From Chryseobacterium paridis (GTDB lineage: Bacteria > Bacteroidota > Bacteroidia > Flavobacteriales > Weeksellaceae): a DNA stretch of 64,000 nucleotides. Shown one piece after another: positions 1 through 9,138 of this stretch; positions within the stretch are counted from its first letter, which is position 1; each line of letters opens with the position of its first letter. The stretch is taken from the NCBI RefSeq assembly GCF_016595215.1, contig NZ_JAENHK010000010.1:2279390-2343389 (forward strand), written 5' to 3'. The notes beneath the pieces were generated by a model, which saw nothing but the letters and a program-made list of their open reading frames with translations, was not told the origin of the DNA and did no database searches. The translations under genes were made by a program, and so were the position numbers.

Positions 1-2
1 AA

Positions 3-491
3 GAAATCCAGGACGGTATCACTTTGCACAGAGCTATTGATACTTTCACGGATTCTCATCCTGCTATTCATGAAGCAAAGAAAATTTTCAGTCCCTTGGT
101 ACGATTATATTCAGGAGCATTTGTAGATGTTTCTATGGATTATTTTCTGGCCAATGATTTAGTTATAAATTCTTTGCAGGGATGGAAAGAACATTCATTA
201 AAAGTCTATAGAGTTCTTAACGAGAATAAAGAATGGCTACCTGAAAATTTCAAAAGGATGTTGGTAAAAATGGAAAGTGATGACTGGCTGTATAATTACA
301 GAAAAGATTGGGGCATTAAATTCAGCATGCAGAATGTTCTGAATAAAGCAAAATACCTTGATAAAGATATCCCTGTTATTGAAGCTTTTTTAAAAAATAA
401 ACCCATACTTCAACAATGTTATGATGATTTTTTTCCGGATCTGTTAGCGCATACCAAAGGAGTCAATTCCCTTTTACAACTAGAGGCCTAA
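3..491 (+). CDS. Acyl carrier protein phosphodiesterase-like (AcpH/DUF479), 3' part
   Basis: The reading frame is open from the window edge, so the true start lies upstream; an in-frame TTG at 24 is not a credible start. Visible text such as LHRAIDTFTDSHP and the late FFPDLLAHT resembles the DUF479/AcpH family, HD-like hydrolases that remove the phosphopantetheine arm from acyl carrier protein. The catalytic N-terminal histidine/aspartate part is outside the window, so activity cannot be judged. A hairpin follows directly after the stop. The family call is by motif resemblance and is fairly firm. Confidence 0.75.
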   Translation, partial: EIQDGITLHRAIDTFTDSHPAIHEAKKIFSPLVRLYSGAFVDVSMDYFLANDLVINSLQGWKEHSLKVYRVLNENKEWLPENFKRMLVKMESDDWLYNYRKDWGIKFSMQNVLNKAKYLDKDIPVIEAFLKNKPILQQCYDDFFPDLLAHTKGVNSLLQLEA

Positions 492-495
492 AAAC

Positions 496-524
496 AAAAA
501 GCACTTACTTGAGTAAGCGCTTAA
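496..524 (-). terminator. Intrinsic terminator, read best on the minus strand
   Basis: Arms AAGCACTTACT and AGTAAGCGCTT face each other across a 2-nt loop. Read as minus-strand RNA, all 11 positions pair (one G.U) and the stem runs into a U-rich tail (TTTTTG). On the plus strand one A-C mismatch appears and no T-run follows. It therefore fits a minus-strand terminator shielding the convergent acyl carrier protein phosphodiesterase gene. Confidence 0.55.
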
Positions 525-720
525 TAATCTTCTATTTTCGCTAAAAAATAATTTGATATGAAGATTATACGCAATTAGTAAGCATTATGATTAAAAAGTT
601 ACAAACTAACGTTTGTTTGTTATAATTTTTTCTCAATTTTAAAAATAATTATTTCAAATGCACCATTAATAAAGGATAAAGAGCACTTTAGGTCTATATT
701 TAAATTTATTATTTCCACAA

Positions 721-749
721 TAAAAAAGCACCTGCCGAGGCAAGCGCTA
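721..749 (-). terminator. Second minus-strand terminator hairpin, related to 496-524
   Basis: Arms AGCACCTGCC and GGCAAGCGCT face across a 2-nt loop. In minus-strand RNA all ten positions pair, two as G.U wobbles, followed by TTTTTTA. The outer bases (AAAAAGCAC...GCGCT) match the hairpin at 496-524, while the inner arms differ in a paired way. Confidence 0.5.
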
Positions 750-847
750 TATATAATGAATTTGTGTTATTAGAATTTTGCCTGATCTATTGAGAGCAAA
801 TGGGAACTTTCTCTCAAACAGATAAATAAATAATGTTTCTTTTTTAT

Positions 848-866
848 TTGACCTTAGTAAGGTCAA
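848..866. repeat. 19-bp near-palindrome
   Basis: TTGACCTTA and TAAGGTCAA are perfect 9-bp arms around one central base. It could be an operator or a small hairpin. No flanking gene is close enough to assign it. Confidence 0.4.
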
Positions 867-1353
867 CTATAGCCTCAATAATATATCGGGTGACATTCGG
901 TTATTTCATCATACAAGCACTTTTTGTAAAAAATACTTATCCTATTTGAACAGATCAAAATCATCAAGGAAAATAATGTTGAAAAAGTGTAGTTTTTTTA
1001 ATTTTCATATCAAGTTATTTTAAATTAAGTTCAAAAAAATATTATACCCTTAGCTTATCTTGATTTACAATTATTTAACTATAATGTTAAAAATTAGATA
1101 ATTTTTACACCATTATGTTAAATCAAATATAACAAATTTAAATCAAAACACAAATATTATTAAATAATATTAATAAATGTTAATAAAACACTGTAAATCA
1201 CCTACTTTTGAATTAAAAAATTGATAAAATTATCTTATTTATAATAAGATATGATAAAATCCGACATCAAAAATAATGTTAAAATTAATCATTTTTTTTC
1301 ATTATCAAATTATTTCCCCATAAAAAGAATTAAAATTTTTCACAATAATGTGT

Positions 1354-1380
1354 ATTAAATAATAAAATATATTATTTAAT
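1354..1380. repeat. AT inverted repeat downstream of the DUF6702-like gene
   Basis: Perfect 11-bp arms ATTAAATAATA and TATTATTTAAT with a 5-nt loop, 28 bases past the stop of the minus-strand gene at 1409. The position suits a transcription end, but an all-A/T stem is weak. Confidence 0.35.
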
Positions 1381-1408
1381 CTGTTTTTGTAATTGAAATA
1401 AAAGAAAA

Positions 1409-1930
1409 TTAGAATTGTTGATAGAGATAGCGATTAGGGAAATTAAGCTTTTCGCTTTTACGCTCTCCCCTTACTATAATATGGACAATATTGATCTGAT
1501 CATCAAATAAATTATAAAGAAAACTAACTGCTGCTTCTACTTTTTTAGGCATACTTAATTGATCCGTTTCCAGAAAAACATTGACAGACTCAGCATCTTC
1601 TTCATAACCAATATAGTTTATTTTTAAAAATCGGCTATCTCCTTTAAGCTTTAAATATTCTGCACAATAGTTCTTTAAAGCCTCATCAAGTTGGCTTTTA
1701 TATTTTGGATCATTAAAATGAAAAGGCTTCCCATATTTCTTATTCAAAGCATTTTCCAGATCATCCAGAAAAAAACGTCCTGTAATTTCAAATGTTTTTG
1801 ATTTTGAATTATAATTGATTTCTACAGAACCTACATGATAAGGATGAAAATTCTCTTCAGCACACAAATTTTGCATCCCAAAAATCAGAAAGAACAATAC
1901 AAAAAGGATTTTTTTGATTTTCAAAAACAT
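1409..1930 (-). CDS. Exported DUF6702-like protein
   Basis: 173 residues with an N-terminal signal peptide (hydrophobic stretch around residues 7-22, ending near CAEE). The mature part opens with HPYHVGSVEINYN and continues ITGRFFLDDLENAL, the typical look of the DUF6702 family, small periplasmic or surface proteins of Bacteroidota with no known activity. Homologues often sit next to HupE/UreJ-like and M1 peptidase genes, and both are found about 3.5 kb away here, separated by the subtilase gene. That arrangement is from memory of the families; the function is unknown. Confidence 0.65.
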   Translation of the reverse strand: MFLKIKKILFVLFFLIFGMQNLCAEENFHPYHVGSVEINYNSKSKTFEITGRFFLDDLENALNKKYGKPFHFNDPKYKSQLDEALKNYCAEYLKLKGDSRFLKINYIGYEEDAESVNVFLETDQLSMPKKVEAAVSFLYNLFDDQINIVHIIVRGERKSEKLNFPNRYLYQQF

Positions 1931-2012
1931 TATTTAAAAGGTTTAAACAAATATAAAAAAAGTGAGGGTTTTAATTACCCTCACCTTCTATTATAAAATA
2001 ATAATCTGCTTT

Positions 2013-5000
2013 TTATTCCTTAATCACTTTTTTTACAATTTTAGAATTATCTTCTAAAACAATATTAAATAAATAAGTTCCCTTTACAAGGTCAGAGATA
2101 TCCCATTTATATTCATTTGCATTCATAGCAGTACTCTTTACTAGCTTACCTGAAGCATCAAAAACTGTAATTGTTGCCTTAGTGAACTTTCCTAAGCTAA
2201 TATTCACCCAATTCGAAGCTGGATTCGGATAAATAGTAATCTCCGGAGCTTTTGAGACATCATTCACTGCAAGAACTCCATTTGTTTTCACAAAATAACC
2301 TCCAAATCCTGAAGTCTGAAAATTCACTTCCCAATAACTATAAGTATTATTCCAAACAATATCTGATACATTTGGTATTATCGTAGTTTTTGGTCCGGCA
2401 TAAGAAACAACTGTCCCCGAAGTGGAAGAACCGGCATATTTTTCGATCACGAGATTAGCTTTATTAGCATTATCCGTAGGAGATGTTGGCAACTTTAATG
2501 CACTTGTCAGGTTGTAATTGTCAAAATCCTCCTGTTTAAAATACAAAGTCACCTTTCCGGTAGCTGTGGACGCATTATTTTCCGGATTAATCTCATATCT
2601 TCGGGAAACATATGATGGCTGTCCACTGTCTGTCCAAACTTTTGAAGTAACATTACCTGAAATAGTGGAGGATGCTATTTTTTCTACTCTTGTGAGAAGC
2701 TCACAATTATTTACAAAGTAATTATACCCGTTCGTTATACTTGTAGCCTTTGTTCTATTAGCAGTAGCCAATTGTTTCACTTCCGGAATATTCTCATACA
2801 CTACCGCTCTCATTTTCAGATCAAATGTTCTTGGAGTCCAGCTGGTACCATCTGTAGATGTTTTAGATCGGTTATCAACTGCTGTGTTCTCTGCTTTCAT
2901 TGTAATTCTTCCACTAGCTCCATTTACGACAATATAAAAATCTTTCCCTGTGACCGTCTGTATATTAAGATCCGAGACATTAACATAGTTCCATGTAAAA
3001 CGCTGAACATCATTCAACCACGAAGTAATGGTTTTAGTTGCAAGAATATTTCCCGGATTACCATTAGCATCTACATCTCTTATCTGTATGATCAATGGTA
3101 TATCCGATGGTAATGATGTTCCCGTTGAAAATGAAAATCCACCAAGCTTCCCTGTTAGCGTAGGTGTATAACGCACAGCCAGCATAAGATTGTCAAAATA
3201 ATAGTTACTTTCTGTATTTGCTATAACAAAAGGTTCATCATAAGTGATCGTCTCAAAATCAGAACCTACACAATTCAATTCCTTTGAAACTGTTTTATAA
3301 ATATCCAGCTTACCATATCCCCAACGTGAATTAGGAACATTTCCCGTTGCAAGATCTTTTCTGGCATTAAGGGTAAGCTTGGTTTTCACCTCAGATGCGG
3401 TTAAAGCAGGATTAGCCTGAAGTAATAATGCAACAGCTCCTGCAACTCCCGGAGATGACATGCTTGTCCCCTGATTTTTGACATAGTACGTCCCATCAAT
3501 GTTATTAGATGCTGATGCTCCTGAACTACTCGATCTTGATGATATTACATTTTGACCAGAAGCTGTAATATCAGGTTTCTGAAAACCATCAATCCTTGGG
3601 CCTTGTGAACTAAATGATGAAATACTTTCCTGAGGAGTCAGTGTATAATACCCTCCAGCTGTAGAATACCAGCTAGCTCTTCCCATATAAGAAGCTACAG
3701 TAATGGCATTAGTAGCATTACCGGGAGCCCCTACAATATACTCATTGTTTCCACCCTGCAATGTAGTCGCAACATCCTGACTATACAACCAACCGTCCGT
3801 CGTTATCTGAGATGCACCATTATTGGTTATCTCTAAAGTATAAGTCCCCTGACAATCTACAGTAGATCCAGAGTTTCGGCTAATAATAAGCTGGATAAAT
3901 CTTTTGTTGTTATCATTATGCCAGTAGTTATACATTGTTGCTGTAAATCCACCTCCCAGAATATTATGTGAAGTTGTTGTACTTATATTCTGTACATATT
4001 GTTGTCCATCCGGAGTAGTCAGTTTGGCTGTAACCGGAGTATTATCATTAGCAAACATCATAAAGGAAAATACAGAATTGGCAGAAGTATTGCTCGCAAC
4101 GGTAAAAGTATATGATTGAGTTGCGTTTGATGCAATATCAACTTTTTTATGAATATTTCCTCCATATTCATTTCCTGCGGAAATAACAACCACCCTCCCC
4201 GGAGCAGAAGATGTGAAATTATTTACAGCCACCTCATGGGGACCTGTACCATCATGTGCATTTGCCTGTCCACCTATACTCATATTCACCACTATTGGCT
4301 TGTTAAGTGCAGTGGCCACATTTCGAAAATAGGTAATTGCATTCACAGTATTTGTGACCGGAAAACTACCATTTCCTCCTTTCACAAAAACAATATCTGC
4401 ATCACTGGCAAAACCTTTATGCCTTTTATCTGAAAAAGCAGCTCCATTTCCAGCAGCTGTTCCTGAAACGTGTGTTCCATGCCCATTGGTATCCTCTTCC
4501 CTTACAAAACCTGCCGGTGTTCCATCCAGTTCATTCTCAATCTGCGCCCTTGTATATTCTACACCCGTTGAAAAGCCTGCGGGAGGAACCTCAGTTCCCT
4601 GCGCTGTAAGCGTTTGATCCCATATGGAATAGATGCGGCTCTTTGTCTGATCATTAATTTTTCTAAAATCAGGATGCTTCCAGTCAATGCCACTATCATA
4701 AATCCCTACCAGTACTCCACTTCCGTTATAAGAGGTGTTATTAAGAACACCATCCTGCAGAAGACTTGCTCCGGATTGGGCCCTGCTTACATCATTATGA
4801 AGGATATCATAAGTAGGTGCCATTACAGATGTAACATAAGATAACTGCATCAATTTTTCAATATCCTCCGGAGTAACCAAAGCCGTAACAAAAGAAGGAA
4901 GTACACTTTGAATCAAAAATCCTTCAGCTTTTAATTTCTCAGGAGTTTTGGTGTAGATAAGACATGAATACATAGTCTGAGCTCCTTTACGAGTAACAAC

Positions 5001-5231
5001 AGTATGCTTGTCGAGTCCCATTTCCGGTTGTTCTAACTCTTTCAAACTCCCCGTCTTTGCTAAACTTTCCTTATTTTTAAGCAAAATTTCAAATCTGTGA
5101 TCCAATTTTTGTACCTGTCCAAAGGAAAGAGAGCCCCAAAAAACAAAAAAAACAGCGATTCCATTTTTGAAATGCTGATGCTCTTTCAAAAGAGCCCATA
5201 ATTTTCTAATCGATAAATTTTTACAAGTCAT
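2013..5231 (-). CDS. S8 subtilisin-like serine protease with T9SS type A sorting domain
   Basis: 1072 residues. The catalytic triad is visible: Asp179 in GIYDSGIDWKHPDF, His251 in NGHGTHVSGTAAG and Ser590 in GTSMSSPGVAGAVALLL, with the oxyanion Asn354 in SAGNEYG. A signal-like hydrophobic stretch at about residues 24-38 ends in SFGQ. A long insertion lies between the Asn and Ser blocks (residues about 360-540), probably a PA-like or beta-sandwich insert, followed by beta-rich repeats. The last ~75 residues (ITIYPNPASNWVNISLG ... KGTYLFNIVLEDNSKIVKKV) are a T9SS type A C-terminal sorting domain, so the enzyme should be exported through the type IX system and released or surface-anchored. It probably degrades external protein. 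Confidence 0.93.
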   Translation of the reverse strand: MTCKNLSIRKLWALLKEHQHFKNGIAVFFVFWGSLSFGQVQKLDHRFEILLKNKESLAKTGSLKELEQPEMGLDKHTVVTRKGAQTMYSCLIYTKTPEKLKAEGFLIQSVLPSFVTALVTPEDIEKLMQLSYVTSVMAPTYDILHNDVSRAQSGASLLQDGVLNNTSYNGSGVLVGIYDSGIDWKHPDFRKINDQTKSRIYSIWDQTLTAQGTEVPPAGFSTGVEYTRAQIENELDGTPAGFVREEDTNGHGTHVSGTAAGNGAAFSDKRHKGFASDADIVFVKGGNGSFPVTNTVNAITYFRNVATALNKPIVVNMSIGGQANAHDGTGPHEVAVNNFTSSAPGRVVVISAGNEYGGNIHKKVDIASNATQSYTFTVASNTSANSVFSFMMFANDNTPVTAKLTTPDGQQYVQNISTTTSHNILGGGFTATMYNYWHNDNNKRFIQLIISRNSGSTVDCQGTYTLEITNNGASQITTDGWLYSQDVATTLQGGNNEYIVGAPGNATNAITVASYMGRASWYSTAGGYYTLTPQESISSFSSQGPRIDGFQKPDITASGQNVISSRSSSSGASASNNIDGTYYVKNQGTSMSSPGVAGAVALLLQANPALTASEVKTKLTLNARKDLATGNVPNSRWGYGKLDIYKTVSKELNCVGSDFETITYDEPFVIANTESNYYFDNLMLAVRYTPTLTGKLGGFSFSTGTSLPSDIPLIIQIRDVDANGNPGNILATKTITSWLNDVQRFTWNYVNVSDLNIQTVTGKDFYIVVNGASGRITMKAENTAVDNRSKTSTDGTSWTPRTFDLKMRAVVYENIPEVKQLATANRTKATSITNGYNYFVNNCELLTRVEKIASSTISGNVTSKVWTDSGQPSYVSRRYEINPENNASTATGKVTLYFKQEDFDNYNLTSALKLPTSPTDNANKANLVIEKYAGSSTSGTVVSYAGPKTTIIPNVSDIVWNNTYSYWEVNFQTSGFGGYFVKTNGVLAVNDVSKAPEITIYPNPASNWVNISLGKFTKATITVFDASGKLVKSTAMNANEYKWDISDLVKGTYLFNIVLEDNSKIVKKVIKE

Positions 5232-5377
5232 AATGCGAATTTAAACAAACAATGATACTATTTTTTTTGAAATTATAAATTACATCAAATAGTAATACAT
5301 TAACAATAATTACATTTATTAAATATAAAATAAATTTAAAATCATTAAAAGACAAAACATATAAACAAAATTAAACA

Positions 5378-5956
5378 ATGCAAGATTTTTTATTCTATTT
5401 AAAACTTGGTTGGGAACATATTATATCTTTAGATGCGCTTGATCACCAACTTTTTGTTTTAGCTTTAATTGCCGTTTATTCCTATAAGGACCTGAAGAAA
5501 ATCCTGATTTTGGTGACTGCATTTACTGTAGGTCACTCTATCACTCTGGCATTAAGCATACTGGATATAGTAAGGGTACCTTCCAATTGGGTAGAGTTTT
5601 TAATTCCGTTAACAATAGTGCTTACCGCATTGGGTAATATGATCATGAAAAATAAAAAACAGACCCTTGATAAAACGAACTATTATCTTGCTCTGTTTTT
5701 TGGATTAATCCACGGAATGGGGTTTGCCAATACGGCAAGGGTTATGATTGCCAAAAGTCAAAGCATTGCTGTTCCTCTTTTAGGATTTAATATTGGATTA
5801 GAAGTGGGCCAGATCGTTATTGTTTTTGCCATTCTGATATTGCTTTTTATCGCTTTAACCATCTTCAAGATCAACAAAAAAGATTGGATATTATTCATCT
5901 CGTCCGGTGTGTTTGCATTAGCGTTGAAAATGACTTTAGAAAGAATTCCATTTTAA
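5378..5956 (+). CDS. HupE/UreJ-like membrane protein
   Basis: 192 residues with about six hydrophobic segments. GWEHIISLDALDHQLFVLAL near the N-terminus, TVGHSITLALS and FFGLIHGMGFA match the HupE/UreJ family, which includes nickel permease accessory proteins. In Bacteroidota these genes commonly sit beside M1 peptidases and need not handle nickel. No hydrogenase or urease genes are nearby, so a metal role is only a family inference. It ends 66 bases before the M1 peptidase start, and a separate promoter appears to lie across its stop codon. Confidence 0.78.
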   Translation: MQDFLFYLKLGWEHIISLDALDHQLFVLALIAVYSYKDLKKILILVTAFTVGHSITLALSILDIVRVPSNWVEFLIPLTIVLTALGNMIMKNKKQTLDKTNYYLALFFGLIHGMGFANTARVMIAKSQSIAVPLLGFNIGLEVGQIVIVFAILILLFIALTIFKINKKDWILFISSGVFALALKMTLERIPF

Positions 5957-5966
5957 GCCTTGATGA

Positions 5967-6000
5967 TTGATATATTTTCAACTACTTATTGGTATATTTG
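5967..6000 (+). promoter_or_regulatory. Bacteroidota-type promoter before the M1 peptidase
   Basis: TTG at 5967-5969, 23 bases, then TATATTTG at 5993-6000, matching the -33 TTG / -7 TAnnTTTG pattern of this phylum. Transcription would start near 6007. This excludes the upstream ATG at 5960 as a start and favours the ATG at 6023. Confidence 0.5.
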
Positions 6001-6022
6001 GAAATTATTAAATCATTCTGTC

Positions 6023-8395
6023 ATGAAACTAAAAGTAACCGTACTTTCTGTATTCACATTTGTAGGTGTATCCGCACAAAATATCCAAAATAATCCGGGG
6101 AGTAATCACGGAAATAAATTTGAACAATTAGGAACTATTTTACCTACTCCCAATATATACAGGACAGCCTCGGGATCTCCGGGACAAGGTTACTGGCAAA
6201 ACAGGGCAGATTATAATATTTCAGCTTATCTGGATGAAGATAAAAGAAACCTTAAGGGTTCCGAAACGATTACTTATTATAATAACTCAACAGATGACCT
6301 TGATTACATATGGTTACAACTTGATGAAAACGAAGCGTCTTCTGTAAATAAAGCAGACTACCCTACTTCGTCAGTACTCCCTAAAGCTTTAAATGACCAG
6401 AAGTTAAAAATCTCAGAGCTTCCGGAAAAAGATAATGGCTATGGTGTTCATCTTGAAAAGGTAACTGACGCAGCTGGAACTCCATTAAAATATACGGTAA
6501 ATAAAACGATGATGCGTATTGATTTACCCAAAGCTCTTAAAAAGGGTGAACAGTTTATTTTTAAAGTAGACTGGAATTACAATATTACCAACAGAATTAA
6601 AATGGGAGGCCGTGGGGGCTATGAAAACTTTCCAGAAGATGGAAATGATCTGTATACAATGACGCAATGGTATCCGAGAATGTGTGTTTACAGTGATTTT
6701 CATGGATGGCAAAATCATCAGTTTACAGGAAGAGGTGAGTTTGCCCTAGCATTTGGAAATTTTAAAGTTTCTATGAATGTTCCTTCTGATCACGTGGTAG
6801 GCGGAACAGGAGAATGTAAAAATTACGAACAGGTCTTATCTTCTGATCAACTGTCCCGATATAAGAAAGCACAAAGTTCAACAGAACCGGTAGAAATTGT
6901 AACGCTAGAAGAAGCTAAAAAGGCAGAAAAAAGCAAATCAAAGCAAAGAAAAACCTGGGTATTCGAAGCCAATAATGTAAGAGATTTCGCCTGGACCTCA
7001 TCCAGAAAATTTATCTGGGATGGAATGGGAGTTGTCATTCCTGAAAACAATAACAAAGTAATGGCTATGAGCTTCTATGGAAAAGAAGCTTATGGGTTAT
7101 ATAGAAAATTCTCCACAAGAGCAGTTGCACATACGATTAAAACCTATTCAGAGTTTACGATTCCTTACCCTTACCCAGTGGCTCAATCAGTAGAGGCAGC
7201 CAATGGAATGGAATACCCGATGATCTGTTTTAATTTTGGAAGAACGGAAAAAGATGGAACCTATTCAGAGGGAATAAAAAATGGAATGATTGGCGTTGTT
7301 ATTCATGAAGTCGGCCATAATTTCTTCCCAATGATCATCAATTCGGATGAGAGACAATGGACATGGATGGATGAAGGATTAAACACTTTCACAGAATATC
7401 TTACTGAAGAAAGATGGGATAATAAATTCCCATCGAAACGTGGACCGGCATGGACAATTGTAGATTACATGAAACTTCCAAAAGATCAATTGGAGCCGAT
7501 TATGAGTAATTCAGAAAACATTGTTCAGTTTGGACCTAATGCTTATTCAAAACCAGCAACAGGATTGAATATTCTTCGTGAAACAATTATGGGCAGAGAA
7601 CTTTTTGATAAAGCCTATAAAACATATGCTAAAAGATGGGCTTTCAAACACCCTGAGCCTGCAGACTTTTTCAGAACAATGGAAGATGCCAGCGGGGAAG
7701 ACCTGGACTGGTTCTGGAGAGGATGGTTCTACGGAACGGACCCTGTTGATATCGCCATTGATAAAGTAACCATTGCCACCCCGGACCTGGATGCTGTTCC
7801 AGCAGACAAGGAAGTGAAATATAAAGTGGATAAGGCTTTGGTCAATGAATTCCAGGATGTTTCGAAAATAAGAAACAAAGAGGATAAGAATATTACTTTT
7901 TATGTAGATAAAGATAAGGAAGCTCAGGATTTCTACTATCGTTATGACAGAGCCGAGGAAAAAGTAGACAATGCCAAAGAGTATTCACTTACCAATGATA
8001 ACAATATGCCTCTTGATAAAAAGGATAAAGAAAAGTTCAAAAACATTCAGGGATACCAAATTGATTTTGTAAACAAAGGAGGTTTGGTAATGCCTATCAT
8101 CCTGGAGTTTACTTTTGAAGACGGAACTAAATTATATGACAGATCTTCAGCACAAATCTGGAGACTGAATGAACTAAAGGCTTCAAAGACTTATTATTTT
8201 GATAAGAAACTAAAATCCATTCAACTGGATCCTATGCGTGAAACAGCCGACATCGATACTTCAAACAATTTCTGGAGTGCTGATGGAAGCAGTGCGGAGA
8301 CATCAAAGTTCCAGGTTTTCAAACAGAAACATGATGCAGTGAGAGGAGGAGCGAGTGGAAAATTAAATCCAATGCAGGTTGCAGGAAAGAAATAA
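6023..8395 (+). CDS. M1 family zinc metallopeptidase, exported
   Basis: 791 residues from the chosen ATG. The frame also has an ATG at 5960, but only the later start gives a clean signal peptide (MKLKVTVLSVFTFVGVSAQ) and lies downstream of a good promoter. The zinc site HEVGH is at residues 428-432, with the third ligand Glu451 in WMDEG. The preceding GMEYP is the M1 substrate-binding motif (GxMEN equivalent). An N-terminal M1-like beta domain precedes the catalytic part, and the C-terminal ~200 residues are lysine-rich. There is no T9SS sorting domain, so periplasmic or outer-membrane location is likely. Expected role: aminopeptidase acting on peptides. Confidence 0.9.
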   Translation: MKLKVTVLSVFTFVGVSAQNIQNNPGSNHGNKFEQLGTILPTPNIYRTASGSPGQGYWQNRADYNISAYLDEDKRNLKGSETITYYNNSTDDLDYIWLQLDENEASSVNKADYPTSSVLPKALNDQKLKISELPEKDNGYGVHLEKVTDAAGTPLKYTVNKTMMRIDLPKALKKGEQFIFKVDWNYNITNRIKMGGRGGYENFPEDGNDLYTMTQWYPRMCVYSDFHGWQNHQFTGRGEFALAFGNFKVSMNVPSDHVVGGTGECKNYEQVLSSDQLSRYKKAQSSTEPVEIVTLEEAKKAEKSKSKQRKTWVFEANNVRDFAWTSSRKFIWDGMGVVIPENNNKVMAMSFYGKEAYGLYRKFSTRAVAHTIKTYSEFTIPYPYPVAQSVEAANGMEYPMICFNFGRTEKDGTYSEGIKNGMIGVVIHEVGHNFFPMIINSDERQWTWMDEGLNTFTEYLTEERWDNKFPSKRGPAWTIVDYMKLPKDQLEPIMSNSENIVQFGPNAYSKPATGLNILRETIMGRELFDKAYKTYAKRWAFKHPEPADFFRTMEDASGEDLDWFWRGWFYGTDPVDIAIDKVTIATPDLDAVPADKEVKYKVDKALVNEFQDVSKIRNKEDKNITFYVDKDKEAQDFYYRYDRAEEKVDNAKEYSLTNDNNMPLDKKDKEKFKNIQGYQIDFVNKGGLVMPIILEFTFEDGTKLYDRSSAQIWRLNELKASKTYYFDKKLKSIQLDPMRETADIDTSNNFWSADGSSAETSKFQVFKQKHDAVRGGASGKLNPMQVAGKK

Positions 8396-8409
8396 ATTTA
8401 AATACAAAG

Positions 8410-8437
8410 AAACCGCTTGTTAAGCGGTTTTCTTTTT
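8410..8437. terminator. Bidirectional intrinsic terminator between convergent genes
   Basis: AAACCGCTT, loop GTT, AAGCGGTTT followed by TCTTTTTT on the plus strand; on the minus strand a weaker T-rich tail follows. It sits between the M1 peptidase stop and the response-regulator stop. Confidence 0.75.
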
Positions 8438-9138
8438 TATCTACCTAAATGGTTTTTCAATATCGTTTTGTAAGTCCTTCCTAATGGAATTTTATCACCT
8501 CCCTTTAGGTGAACATTTTTCACATCATAAGAATCTATATGAGAGGTTAAAACAATATAGGATTTATGAACTCTGATAAATCCGAAGTCCTTGAATTTTT
8601 CCTCAAAATTAGACATTCTGTCCAGGATCATATATTTTTTTAAAGGTGTAACCAGAATAATATACTCTCCAAACCCTTGTATCCACATGATATCTTTAAG
8701 AAAAACTTTATTCATGATATAATTGGATTTAAACATGATAAAGTCTTCTTTTTCTGCCAGTTCCGAAGAGTTTTTGAACTGTAAAAAATCCTTGGCCTTG
8801 TTGATCGCTTTTTTAAAAGTTTCAAAATCAACAGGTTTTACAAGATAATGTACTACATCCAGTTCAAAAGCCTTTACCGCATGCTGGGTTTCCAGGGTCA
8901 TAAAAATACATAAAGGTTTATAAGGTAACTTCTGCAATAATTCCACTCCATTAATTCCGGGCATATTAATATCCAGGATAACAAGGTCTACCCTATTTTC
9001 TTTTAAATATTCCAATGCCACATCTGCCTCCTGAAAAGAATCCTGAAGGTCCATATTTTCTATCTGCGCACAGTATTGTTTGACAAGCTGCAATGCAGGA
9101 TATTCATCATCTACATTGACTACAGATAAATTAGCCAT
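8437..9138 (-). CDS. LytTR-family response regulator
   Basis: 233 residues. The N-terminal receiver domain carries the acidic pair Asp10/Asp11, the phospho-acceptor Asp56 in DLVILDINMPG and the lysine in YLVKPVD. A linker leads to a C-terminal LytTR DNA-binding domain from about residue 130 (FGEYIILVTPLKKYMI ... FIRVHKSYIV ... IPLGRTYK). The start overlaps the end of the upstream kinase gene by 8 bases, so the pair is translationally coupled. By position it should respond to the kinase and may control the divergent transport genes at 10392-13693. Confidence 0.92.
   Translation of the reverse strand: MANLSVVNVDDEYPALQLVKQYCAQIENMDLQDSFQEADVALEYLKENRVDLVILDINMPGINGVELLQKLPYKPLCIFMTLETQHAVKAFELDVVHYLVKPVDFETFKKAINKAKDFLQFKNSSELAEKEDFIMFKSNYIMNKVFLKDIMWIQGFGEYIILVTPLKKYMILDRMSNFEEKFKDFGFIRVHKSYIVLTSHIDSYDVKNVHLKGGDKIPLGRTYKTILKNHLGR

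Larger units (their letters stand above)
492..1408. other. 917-bp AT-rich gene-free stretch
   Basis: I see no convincing gene on either strand; open frames are short and lack family resemblance. The stretch holds two related minus-strand terminator hairpins (496-524 and 721-749), a 19-bp near-palindrome (848-866), long A/T runs between about 1010 and 1380, and an AT inverted repeat (1354-1380) just past the stop of the minus-strand gene that follows. It could be a decayed gene or the site of a small RNA, but nothing proves either. Confidence 0.6.
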
